This document shows positions 38,935 to 49,622 of a stretch of 64,000 nt of DNA, one piece after another (position 1 is the first letter of the stretch; each line of letters begins with the position of its first letter). Under the pieces are notes generated by a model. That model was not told the origin of the DNA. It saw only the letters and a program-made list of their open reading frames with translations, and did not search any database. The position numbers and the translations under genes were made by a program. Source of the stretch: Erwinia_E haradaeae_G (GTDB lineage Bacteria; Pseudomonadota; Gammaproteobacteria; Enterobacterales; Enterobacteriaceae); NCBI RefSeq assembly GCF_900698955.1, contig NZ_LR217720.1:620001-684000 (forward strand). Direction: 5' to 3'.

Positions 38935-39768
38935 GTACATAAGTCGAAGAAGCGCCCTGCCTATGTTATAACGTTCCTGCATATAATACTTCTGATTGTC
39001 TATATACAACACACCTATTCCACATCACTTACAAACAATCATAATATAAATATTCAATACTCATATTATTTTTACCAAAAACTTTTGCGATACATCTAAA
39101 ATACTTCTATGATCCATGCAAATATTATGTTATAAAATCAATATCAACACACATGAATAGTCAAGATAAAAATTATCGGGTATAAATATTAATGTTTAAA
39201 TATATGAGATCTCATTCTTTATATCGAGAACATTTCTCTGCCATTTCTTTCATGCAATCTAAAAAGAAGCATGGTAACTATATTTTACAGATCACATGAT
39301 AGTTCTGGTATTCCATAAAAACAAGGGTGTTGATAAGAGACGGTACTCAAGAAGAATTATCGGCATAATTGGCAATAGATAATGTATGCAGTCAGTAAGA
39401 CTTAGTATATTTATGCAGTTATTCTTCGTACCCAAGAGCGATGAATAATACGTTTATCTATTCTTTTATTCTTTTAAAACAATACAATATGTAGTAAATT
39501 AGATACAAAATCAATAAAATATGATTGAAAAAACTAACAAAAGTCTACATACCCAGTGTAAATATAGGTTTATTGTGCATCCATATAGTTATTATAGAAA
39601 ATAGAGTTTAACCAATACATTCTGTTAGCATTTCACCGCTTGCAAATACCATCATACCACTTCTTACGATAAACATACATCTGATATCGATCTACGGAGT
39701 TACTGTATATATATTAACATTTTTAAATGTTCTATCAATATTATATTCTATAATGGAAAACTGAAATG
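38935..39768. other. Non-coding gap between ydiK and pgpB
   Basis: About 0.8 kb between convergent genes; A+T-rich, with no gene, RNA or repeat that I can support. Confidence 0.6.
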
Positions 39769-40521
39769 TCATATAATCTTTTTTCTCTCGATGGTCTGTA
39801 ATTCTTTAAAGCACACAACTCTTATATAACGCATTATAAAACAAGTACAAATCGCTAATACCCAACTTAGCATGATTGAAGCAAAAAGATCCCTTGACCA
39901 GTGCATACCCAATACAAGACGACTACTTATAACGGCTATAGCCCATATCATTACTATCATGACAGTAAAGTAGCAACGATGTGGCCATAAAAATCCTGCG
40001 ACTAATAATGCCCAAGTAGCAGAAAAAATAGTATGACCGGATGGAAATGAAAAGTGAGTGGCGTTAAGCCAGTGTTGCATTAACCATGGCGGAAACTGTT
40101 TATTACTAACAACACATTTATTCAATGTTTCTTTCATATCTAAAAATTCTTTATGATGATAGGTGCTAACATTTACAGAATAATATTCTTGACACCATAT
40201 ATAAAAAGGGCGCGCTGAATGAACCCGATCTTTTAATAAAATTTTAACGCTTTGCCCAACAACTAACGCAATCATTACCAATACCCATAATAACACAAGC
40301 GATTTACCACGATATCGTAGGCGCCAAATCAATAAAACAAAAAGGATAATATTTGTCCACACTATAAATGGATAGGTGAGAGTTTCAGCTACAAAGAAAA
40401 GTATCTGACTTCCATAACCCATATTAAAAGGTTTCCATTGCCACCCGTCGATGATGGTAATCAATGGTATTAGTAATAATATTAATGCGCTGAATGTGGT
40501 ACATTTTAGTGTTTTGACCAT
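39769..40521 (-). CDS. pgpB: Phosphatidylglycerophosphatase B / undecaprenyl-pyrophosphate phosphatase
   Basis: PAP2-family membrane phosphatase acting on phosphatidylglycerophosphate and undecaprenyl diphosphate. The frame opens at 40578, but the ATG at 40521 gives MVKTLKCTTFSALILLL, which aligns gap-free with the E. coli start up to GWxWxP. It has 250 residues (E. coli 254). The three PAP2 motifs are present: KDRVHSARP, FPSGH and SRLVLGMHWSRD. About six membrane segments are seen. In E. coli pgpB is divergent from ribA; the same arrangement is kept here with a much longer gap. Confidence 0.95.
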   Translation of the reverse strand: MVKTLKCTTFSALILLLIPLITIIDGWQWKPFNMGYGSQILFFVAETLTYPFIVWTNIILFVLLIWRLRYRGKSLVLLWVLVMIALVVGQSVKILLKDRVHSARPFYIWCQEYYSVNVSTYHHKEFLDMKETLNKCVVSNKQFPPWLMQHWLNATHFSFPSGHTIFSATWALLVAGFLWPHRCYFTVMIVMIWAIAVISSRLVLGMHWSRDLFASIMLSWVLAICTCFIMRYIRVVCFKELQTIERKKII

Positions 40522-41726
40522 TCGTTTTATCGCCGCCAAAAGGTGTATAAAGATAGCTTGTATCTTATAAAATTTCATTAAGAGCGGTGTAATCTACAGA
40601 TATCATCGACTGTATGCATGATATAAGTGTGCATATATTTTAATAATATCTCTACCTACCTATACAAAGGTAGAGCATAAATTAAACTCCACAATACGTT
40701 CAATATCAATACAGAGTAAAAACGATTTTACAATTTACATTGATTACTTATACACTCATACCTACGAAACACGCTCCATTCCTTATCGCACCTTACTTAT
40801 ATCATCCAGAGTGTGTTATACATCATAAAACCATCACTCATAAATAAAGTGACTTTAGAAGTTCTAAATAAAGAATCTTAGCGCTAAAGAGCATCGAAAA
40901 TACACCACTCCCATTATCTTCTGCAGATATTATTTAATCCCAACTAATAACAATATATTTCTGTGAATCCTACTATGATCAAAAGATCAAAGGTCTCTGT
41001 ATATTATACCATATCTATATAATTCAATTATCTCAATCAATGTACACTCAACTACATGCTTACTAAAAATAGCGAAATATGTGAAAGAAACACATGTAAT
41101 AAGATTACAATGGCTCCATACTTATATTTAATAAAAACTATCGAAAGTTCTACGGATATATATTACGCCCCGGAAATTATACACCAGCGATTTTATTATA
41201 ACATATAGCTATACTAAAAACTGCTAGTCTAGCAATACCACTGGTAAATGCATACGATGAATACAAATATCTAAGATACGCTCTTTGAATAACACTAATG
41301 ATGACAGAGAACCACTCATGGTATCTTTCAAAAGAGATGGAACAAAAAATCTACTGCGTTTTTGAATCAAAAGAACACAATACATACACCAACGCAGATC
41401 AGTAATGCAAGTATACACCACAATATTATATAATAAGACGGTAATCGCTGCACTCCGGCAGTGTGTTACCCAAAAACTATAGTAGATCAAAAGTGCTATA
41501 TGATACAAAAACAAAAATGTAATCATTTATACACTTTGTCATACTAGTAAATACCAAGAGCGGTAATACGATCGCTGTTCTTAATCCACTCTATATGAAG
41601 TTCTCTCTGATTGTTATAACATAACATTGCATTGCATAACACTAGTGACCTGTCGAGAATATATGCATCACCACTTCTGGTTCATGCAATACATTCGTAT
41701 AATATTGAGATTATATGAGGATTAAT
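40522..41726. other. Non-coding gap between pgpB and ribA
   Basis: About 1.2 kb between divergent genes that in E. coli lie close together. A 100-codon minus-strand frame (41224-41526) is rich in Leu, Ile, Cys and Tyr, has no ribosome site and matches nothing I know. Promoters of both genes must lie here. Confidence 0.6.
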
Positions 41727-42317
41727 ATGCAACTTAAACGAGTAGCAGAAGCCAATCTACCTACGCCGTTCGGAGATTTCCTTATAGTTGGCTTTGAGGA
41801 ATTATCTACGCGCAGAGATCACATTGCCCTAGTATTTGGCAATATCTCTGGCAAAGAAGCTATTCTAGCGCGTGTGCATTCTGAGTGTCTTACAGGAGAT
41901 TCTTTATTTAGCTTACGGTGTGATTGCGGTTTTCAGCTCGAGGAGGCAATTATACAAATTACTGAACAAAAATGTGGCGTGCTGCTATATCATCGTCAAG
42001 AAGGGCGCAATATTGGGCTATTAAATAAAATACGTGCTTATGCCCTGCAGGATGCAGGCTATGATACGGTAGAAGCTAATCATCAGCTAGGGTTTTCAGC
42101 TGATGAGCGTGATTTCACTATATGTTCCGACATGTTTAAACTACTAGGCATTAATGACATACGGTTATTAACAAATAATCCTGATAAAGTCAAGAAACTG
42201 GCTGAAGCTGGGATGAATATCATTGAGCGCGTACCTCTTATTGTAGGACGTAATCCAAGAAATAAAAATTACTTAGACACTAAAGCAAATAAATTAGGAC
42301 ATCTCCTTTCGATATAA
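41727..42317 (+). CDS. ribA: GTP cyclohydrolase II
   Basis: First committed step of riboflavin synthesis, opening GTP to the pyrimidine precursor. The ATG at 41727 has GAGG 6 nt upstream and gives exactly 196 residues, as in E. coli (the frame is open from 41715). Zinc ligands Cys54, Cys65 and Cys67 are in HSECLTGDSLFSLRCDCG; the catalytic stretch HRQEGRNIGLLNKIRAY and the GTP-binding end RNPRNKNYLDTKANKLGHLL are conserved. A strong hairpin follows 7 nt after the stop. Riboflavin supply is a common reason for insects to keep symbionts; this one gene alone does not prove it. Confidence 0.97.
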   Translation: MQLKRVAEANLPTPFGDFLIVGFEELSTRRDHIALVFGNISGKEAILARVHSECLTGDSLFSLRCDCGFQLEEAIIQITEQKCGVLLYHRQEGRNIGLLNKIRAYALQDAGYDTVEANHQLGFSADERDFTICSDMFKLLGINDIRLLTNNPDKVKKLAEAGMNIIERVPLIVGRNPRNKNYLDTKANKLGHLLSI

Positions 42318-42323
42318 AGAAAC

Positions 42324-42350
42324 TTGTCTCCTTTAGGTAAGGAGACAAGA
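42324..42350 (+). terminator. Strong hairpin 3' of ribA
   Basis: CTTGTCTCCTT pairs perfectly over 11 bp with AAGGAGACAAG, with the loop TAGGT. It starts 7 nt after the ribA stop codon. It is by far the most stable-looking stem in this A+T-rich region. No U-tract follows (ACACTC), so it may protect the mRNA 3' end or need a factor to terminate. Confidence 0.6.
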
Positions 42351-42793
42351 CACTCTATAATATCTAAGTGATATATGTAGAACATATAGTAGTCTATCCA
42401 CATAGCATATAAAATACAGGTTACTCTGTAATTGAATGACATCTAATAGTTTTTAATTCATAATGAATAGAAAAACATTTAAGCTGCATGCTTAGTGCTG
42501 AAATATTCCATCATACCAAAATTATTGATATGTCAACGCATAGTATACATCCACTATATATATCACTTCTTCAAAATATTTTAAAAATATAGACCGATTC
42601 TCTTCTAGAAAGAACATTCCTCGTATTAAACTGATATTATAACTTTTATCTTCAAAATCCTAACTTACTGCACACTACAAAACCTCTATTTATACTCATG
42701 ATCTATTAATTTTCACTGACCCTGCATAGAATTAAGAGACATATAATGTTAATAAGAATGAATGCATTGCTATCAATATAGAGGTAATTCATA
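42351..42793. other. Non-coding gap between ribA and mrcB
   Basis: About 0.44 kb upstream of mrcB. It must hold the mrcB promoter, but nothing stands out from the A+T-rich background. Confidence 0.55.
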
Positions 42794-45121
42794 ATGCACA
42801 GTACAAAAAAAGAAAAATCACTATATCAAAATAGAAAATTTTTCATATTCATCGCATACAGTTTTTTTACAGGGATATGCGTGATAATAGCATATGGATA
42901 TTGGTTGGATCGCAACATTCAATCTCGCATTAATGGCAACGTATGGAAGCTGCCAGCTACAGTTTATAGTCGTATAGTAACTCTAAAACCGTACATGTCA
43001 TATACTCAAAGAGACATAATTACTTTACTGAAAAGTATGCGGTATCGTCAGGTAACACATATGCTACACTCTGGTGAATTTACTGTGTATGCTCATAGTA
43101 TTGAGATGATTCGTCGCCCCTTTGATTTTCCAGATAAGCCAGAAGAGGCAACACACGTACGCCTAAACTTTAGTCAAAATTACTTAATGAACATTAAAAA
43201 TTTGGCATATAACTATAATCTAGATTCGTTTCGCCTCGATCCTTGTTTGATCACCCTTCTGCATTCTCCAGACGGAGAACAACGTCTATTTATTAAAAGA
43301 TCTCACTTTCCACAACCTCTAATTAATATACTGATTAATACCGAAGATCGTCATTTTTATCATCATGCCGGTATTAATCTTTATTCGATTTGCCGTGCAT
43401 TTTTAGTCAATCTCTCTGCTGGACATACAGTACAAGGTGGAAGCACGTTAACTCAACAGCTAGTAAAAAATCTCTTTTTAACTAACCAACGCTCGATATG
43501 GCGTAAGGTTACCGAAGCTTACATGGCTATTATTCTAGATGCAAGATATGACAAAGACCGCATTCTTGAGTTATATCTCAATGAAGTTTATCTCGGCCAG
43601 ATGGGCAGTAATCAGATTCACGGCTTCCCATTAGCAAGCCTCTATTATTTTGGGCGCCAAATAGATGAAATAAGTCTTGACCAACAGGCCTTATTAGTAG
43701 GAATGGTCAAAGGTGCATCATTTTACAATCCGTGGCGCAATCCAGAGGTCGTACTTGAGCGTCGTAACTTACTTTTGCGTCTCTTACAACAGCAAGGTAT
43801 CATCGATAGGAAGTGTTGCTTAATATTAAGTGCTAGGCCCTTAGGAGTATGCAAGAAAAGCGGGCTAATTGCTCCGCGCCAAGCCTTTATACAGCTAGTA
43901 TATACTGAATTACAAGCAAATCTAAGTGATAAGCACCCAGATCTTTCTGGAGTGAAAATATTTACTACACTTGACCCATTATCACAAGATGCAGCTGAAA
44001 GATCCATAATAGAAGAAATGAATATCCTACGAAACAAACAAAAGATTAAAGATCTAGAGGGTGCCATAGTAGTTGTTGATCGTTTTACCGGTGAAATTCA
44101 TGCTATGGTTTGTGGAAGGGATCCGCAATTTCCAGGGCATAATCGCATATTAAAAGTACGTCGTTCCATAGGTTCTCTAGCAAAACCAGCCATTTATTTA
44201 ACTGCATTCAATAAACCGGAGACGTATCATCTCAATACTTGGATCGCTAATGATCCACTAAATCTTTCATACAAAAAGGATCCAACATGGAAACCGCAAA
44301 ATAATACTCGATTATTGAGAAGAAAAGTCATGCTCATAGATGCCTTTGTGAACTCCATGCATAGTCCTGCAATTCAACTTGGCATGACACTAGGACTTAT
44401 GCCTGTACTAGACACATGGGAAAAATTAGGTGTCCCGAAAAAACAACTCCAACCTATCCCTTCAATACTACAAGGTACCTTAAACTTGACCCCTATGGAA
44501 GTAGCCCAAACATTTCAAACTATCGCCAGTGGTGGTAATCGCGCACCACTCTCTGCTTTACGTACCGTTCTTTCTGCAAATGGTACCATACTCTATCAAA
44601 GCTTACCATATGCAGCGCGTGTTATTACACCTCAATCAGCGTATCTAACATTATATGCTACACAGAAAGTCGTAGAACGTGGTGCTGCAAGGGAATTGGG
44701 TATCTTATACCCTGATGCCCATCTAGCAGGTAAAACTGGTACTACTAGTAATCTAGTAGATAATTGGTTTGCTGGCATTGACGGAAAAGAAGTAACGATT
44801 ACATGGATCGGTCGTGATAATCAGAAATCTACTACATTATGTGGTGTTCATGGTGCTATGCAGATTTATCGGCGTTATTTAGAAAATAATACACCATGGC
44901 CATTAATCTTAACTCTGCCAGAAAATATTTCACTCATACCAGTAAATGAAACAGGTCATTTTATTTGCGGTCGGGATACAATAAAATCATATGTCCCAAT
45001 TTGGACTACTAATCAAAACTCTCTCTGCCAAAATAAAAAAAGCAATAAAGAAGAAAATACCTATAGTATGATTACTAGACTGAAGGATATCTGCCACTAT
45101 CTCATGAAAAATTTTACTTGA
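42794..45121 (+). CDS. mrcB: Penicillin-binding protein 1B (bifunctional peptidoglycan synthase)
   Basis: Inner-membrane glycosyltransferase/transpeptidase. It has 775 residues (E. coli 844); the cytoplasmic N-terminus and C-terminal tail are shorter. One membrane segment lies at about 16-36 and a UB2H-like region at about 50-130. The GT51 domain has catalytic Glu184 in INTEDRHFY, then GGSTLTQQLVKNLF. In the transpeptidase domain the acylated serine is Ser461 in SLAK and KTGT is at 647-650. The second motif, SMN in E. coli, reads Ser521-Met-His523 (codon CAT, 44360-44362). GAGG lies 9 nt before the ATG. The stop is TGA. No lpoB or other partner is nearby. Confidence 0.96.
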   Translation: MHSTKKEKSLYQNRKFFIFIAYSFFTGICVIIAYGYWLDRNIQSRINGNVWKLPATVYSRIVTLKPYMSYTQRDIITLLKSMRYRQVTHMLHSGEFTVYAHSIEMIRRPFDFPDKPEEATHVRLNFSQNYLMNIKNLAYNYNLDSFRLDPCLITLLHSPDGEQRLFIKRSHFPQPLINILINTEDRHFYHHAGINLYSICRAFLVNLSAGHTVQGGSTLTQQLVKNLFLTNQRSIWRKVTEAYMAIILDARYDKDRILELYLNEVYLGQMGSNQIHGFPLASLYYFGRQIDEISLDQQALLVGMVKGASFYNPWRNPEVVLERRNLLLRLLQQQGIIDRKCCLILSARPLGVCKKSGLIAPRQAFIQLVYTELQANLSDKHPDLSGVKIFTTLDPLSQDAAERSIIEEMNILRNKQKIKDLEGAIVVVDRFTGEIHAMVCGRDPQFPGHNRILKVRRSIGSLAKPAIYLTAFNKPETYHLNTWIANDPLNLSYKKDPTWKPQNNTRLLRRKVMLIDAFVNSMHSPAIQLGMTLGLMPVLDTWEKLGVPKKQLQPIPSILQGTLNLTPMEVAQTFQTIASGGNRAPLSALRTVLSANGTILYQSLPYAARVITPQSAYLTLYATQKVVERGAARELGILYPDAHLAGKTGTTSNLVDNWFAGIDGKEVTITWIGRDNQKSTTLCGVHGAMQIYRRYLENNTPWPLILTLPENISLIPVNETGHFICGRDTIKSYVPIWTTNQNSLCQNKKSNKEENTYSMITRLKDICHYLMKNFT

Positions 45122-48100
45122 GAAATGAGAATCCCTATACCTCATAATATGTTGTATTTACATCATAAAAGACTCATGGTCTGCATCTATAACACCGTTA
45201 TGTATAAAGGAAAGAATGTGGTTATTCTAACTAACTAACAGAAACATATACACCACATAAAACATATCACATTATACAAACCTCATCCTTTTCATCTTTG
45301 GTTTTGCAAGACAAAATCATTTTTTATTATAGCAAAATGTTGTAGCATGGAACTCTGTAAAAGCTGTCTCATACTTAATACACTTTGAAAATCTTTATCT
45401 CTAATAAATGTCTAAAATCGAACATAGATAATGCTTGACATTCAGGAAAAACAGAGATATTTAATATTATTAATTGCAATGAGACTACATCATTTAGCAT
45501 ACATTAATTAGTATTACTAATAACACACTCACGGGTCTTGATGTAAAATATATACACTATATTTTATCATTTATGACATAGATATCTAAGAGGTAAACGA
45601 ACCAGAAACACAAGATATAAAAACCAATGCGTATTTTTCTATTTTACCTTTGATGTAAACCACGTACTAAAGATTACATCATCAACATATTACATCTTAC
45701 AAGACAGAGCTTCCTTAACAATAACTTTTTATATTCTCTCTACTATTCTTGAACATTCAAAGAAGGTCAGGATAAATAATAAAAATACTCTACTTTTTTA
45801 ACATAGCACAAATCTCCTATTATCTCAATACACGTGAAATGCTCGCATGATAACCTTGTAAATAAACAACAACCTCAAAAAAGTAAGCTAATACTACTTA
45901 CATATAAACCTTTCAAGCTGTTCTGTGGACACCTTATACGATTAGTGAAAAGTGATAAGGGTGAATATAGTATACACCGCAGTCATAAAATCTTTTTTCA
46001 AGTCAGCATCCATGATGTTCACATTATATAAGCGTATATAAAATGCATCTAGAACGGCATTCTATATTTGTCATCATATCTCCTGTAAAATAATATTCCC
46101 TGTTATAACCCCTAATAGGAAATTAAGAATATGCATACTCAACATAAACTAAATTATTTACTCATACCTGATCATATTGATAAATGTTACAGATCTCTCT
46201 GCTATTCAGACGCATTAAGAAGATGATTATGCGACATCTTTCTATTTTACCAATTCCCACCAAAAGAAAAGAATCAGCATATCTAAAACTAAAAACTATA
46301 GGCTTGTTGGAAGCTCACTACTGTTCTTTGCGATATTATATACCCCTAGAGGCACCCTCATTAGAAAAAATAGGAGCATGAATGCTTTATCCACTATGAT
46401 AATTTTATCATCTATAATACAATCACTAAATTAATTACTATTCAAGCCTGCAAATACCATATTTTCTCTAACTCTGTGTGAGTACTTACTAACACCACAT
46501 AGTATGCCTATATACTTTTTAAGCTCAACCGAAAAGAAAAAGCTACTCATCTTCATTTAATACGTCCTGATTGACAGATCGCTTAGCCTTCTCTTTTCCC
46601 TCCTTATAATCCTATTTCTAATTGAGATCGTTCGATCTCCATACACCTCACTTATTTTAGGGTCTAAAAAAACGACATACTATATATTGTCATCTGCATA
46701 TATTACTGCTATATGAAAATCTTGAAATCCCAGCCTAATATCAACGATCTGTCATATTTGTAAACATATTCTAGCACTGTAGTCTGCAGTCCACTGACAT
46801 ACGCATGCTGGCAATTGCAATATATAGTATGGAAGAAAATATAATACACACGGTACAAATCGGATATAATATCAACTTAATTTGTTAGCGAATGCGTAAA
46901 GACATATAGAGTTATGACACTATATCTAATATATATAACAATATATTCTGCAAACATAAAGAAAGCACATTGAACGCCTTAAGTATTTCACTCAATCATA
47001 AACATATCTAATATACAAGCGATGTGTATATATGAAATAATTCATAATATATCATAAATGCTGATGTATCTTTATTAATTCTATCTCAATACAGTTTTTC
47101 TATTGTAATATAAATAGTAACTTTTTATGTACTATGCAGTACATAATGTATATTATGCATTAATTTACATATGTAAATACTGTAAAACTCAAAACAAAAA
47201 CCTCTTGTATATATATAGTCTGCAATAAATTATGCAGATAAATCCTTGCCCCGTAATATAGTGCATATTCAACATAACAAGCACATCTAATCCTACTATA
47301 AATCATGCGTTCATATCCTCTAGCGCCTAACTATTCATTATTCTCTGTAAGAAATATTGAATAATAAGTGCTACGCTGATATCTTCATCAACGATGATAT
47401 ACTATAGAATGCTCATTCCATATAAGAATACTGTCATTATACAATAAATATTTTTTAGAACGTCTAATTCTTATAACGCACTTGTTATTTCTGAAAATGT
47501 AGCAAAGGCAATAATGTATATGTGTATTGTTTATACTAATGCTCCTTTTATCTTAATAACTGAACGTCCTGATATTTATGTGTGTCATACAACAAGAAAG
47601 ATTTTTATAACTATATATATAATATTCTTGATCGAAAGACTGATACAGATATAAAAATTAAGAACGCCCAATATACATTATACGTATAAGAGCAAGAAAC
47701 CCTATTAGTGTTGACCCATATACAACAAAAAAGCGGTATGATCCGCCAGGATCACAGAAAAATAAATGTCTAAATAAATATCTTTATATATTTTAATATA
47801 GCACAGAAAAGATTTTTTCTTAATATGTGCTTATAACAATACTTCTTATATATAGTAGCTCTTTGGATGGGTGATCATCAGATTAGACTTTACAATATAC
47901 ACCGTATATAAACCGTTTAGATATGCTATCGTAAAAATATCGAAACACATCACATACCTTTATGTACATATCACAAATGATTTCGAAAAAACCTGCATTA
48001 ATCTATATTAGAATATTTCCAAAAATTTTTCACACGTCTCCTATTATGCATAACATTATAAAATATAATGATCATGCTGTAATATATAGTATATATACCA

Positions 48101-49622
48101 AAGATCGTTATACCCCTCATTAAACGATTTTGATATGATCAATTATATAATAAACTCATATTATAAAATCTTTTGTATTTATTACTGCCCCAATAATGAA
48201 TTATATTTCACTATATTTTAGTATTCTCTCATATTTCTACAAAATATAAAATTAAATAAAATTCATGATTTCATCATATATCAACGGCATAGTATATTCT
48301 CAATAATAAATAATGATATTTATTATCCAATATTACCACAATACTATAAGACAATTAAGATTGTTAAGATGCATAGATGGTATGAGAGATACATATTAAA
48401 CAATAATGGAGATCACAAAACATACTGTACATCTTTAAAATATTGTTTTAAAAATACGTATATAGTCATCTACAACTTACTATCATACTTAAATTATGAC
48501 AATATGATACTAAGAAATCAAACATTTTACATATATAATTAATATTATGCATATATTTTTGGTCTGCTATTATAGACAACAGAGATAAATTAATGAAGAA
48601 GAATATAGAAATATATAAATAGAATAATACTATTTACTACTCTCCTCCAGTCTAGTGAGAAGCACTATTACTTACATTTATAAAAATATTATATACAAAA
48701 TTTAAGAATATTCCATAGACCTAACTACAAAATGAAATGATACCTTCTATAGTGCGCAAAATGCATTAAGGATAATGTATATGATATGTATTAAAAATAA
48801 TACATATATATTGATAATAGGTATAAATAAAGTGTAAAATGCATATTTATATTAAAATACTATATATATTAAAACCATCCTAAAGATACTATATACTTTT
48901 ATCAATAACAATAAATTTTACTTTATGGACTCTATATTCCTTTATAATTTATGAGAAAAATAAATATATATGTATAATATTACATTAAAGAAGTGCGATA
49001 TTATCACCATTTAACATATCTAAGCGTTGAGCATAAATTGTCAAGAAAAGATGTAATACTGATGGTCTATGCATGCACTCCACATAATAATTCAATCTCA
49101 TACATGAGATATTATCCCCTATCAATAAAAGATATTCTAATCCTATTCTTAATTTAAATGTAATAATCTTTATATTGATATCAAAATTACAGATTGTTTA
49201 ATCACTTCATCTACTTCAAAACCCCACATCGTATTTATATTTTATATATCATAAGGAGACGTGATGTATGTACTCATATGAAAATATGTATCTATCTTTC
49301 TATATACAAAAGATACTTTTTATAATTGGATGCAATGGATCAGAACCCTCTTAATATCCACTAAAATATTTTTTATACAAATGTTTGTAAGACATCAGTA
49401 TGGATATACCTTAAAAATAACAAATAACAGTGATACACTCTATATTGCCTATACCATAATTTTTTAAAAATTACACCACTATAAAATATTTTTATATCCT
49501 CGATATAACATTACATACACCTCAAGATTACCAACAAGTAACATTAATGCATGATAATTGTGATATAATGTGCATTATTACATATCTAATACTATAATAT
49601 TATCTTGTATATGAATGAATAT
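45122..49622. other. 4.5 kb non-coding desert between mrcB and ppk
   Basis: The largest empty stretch in the window, extremely A+T-rich throughout. E. coli ppx (about 1.5 kb) follows ppk and would lie at its right end on the minus strand; no Ppx segment is readable. Short frames (45834-46031, 46184-46381) lack ribosome sites and similarity. Two isolated stems stand out: GAGATC/GATCTC at 46624-46639 and TGATCC/GGATCA at 47739-47754, the latter overlapping an alternative GCGG/CCGC pairing. I see no tRNA, origin or array. Confidence 0.65.

Noticed and set aside
41224..41526. 100-codon minus-strand frame between pgpB and ribA
   Set aside because: No ribosome site or similarity; composition like the surrounding spacer.
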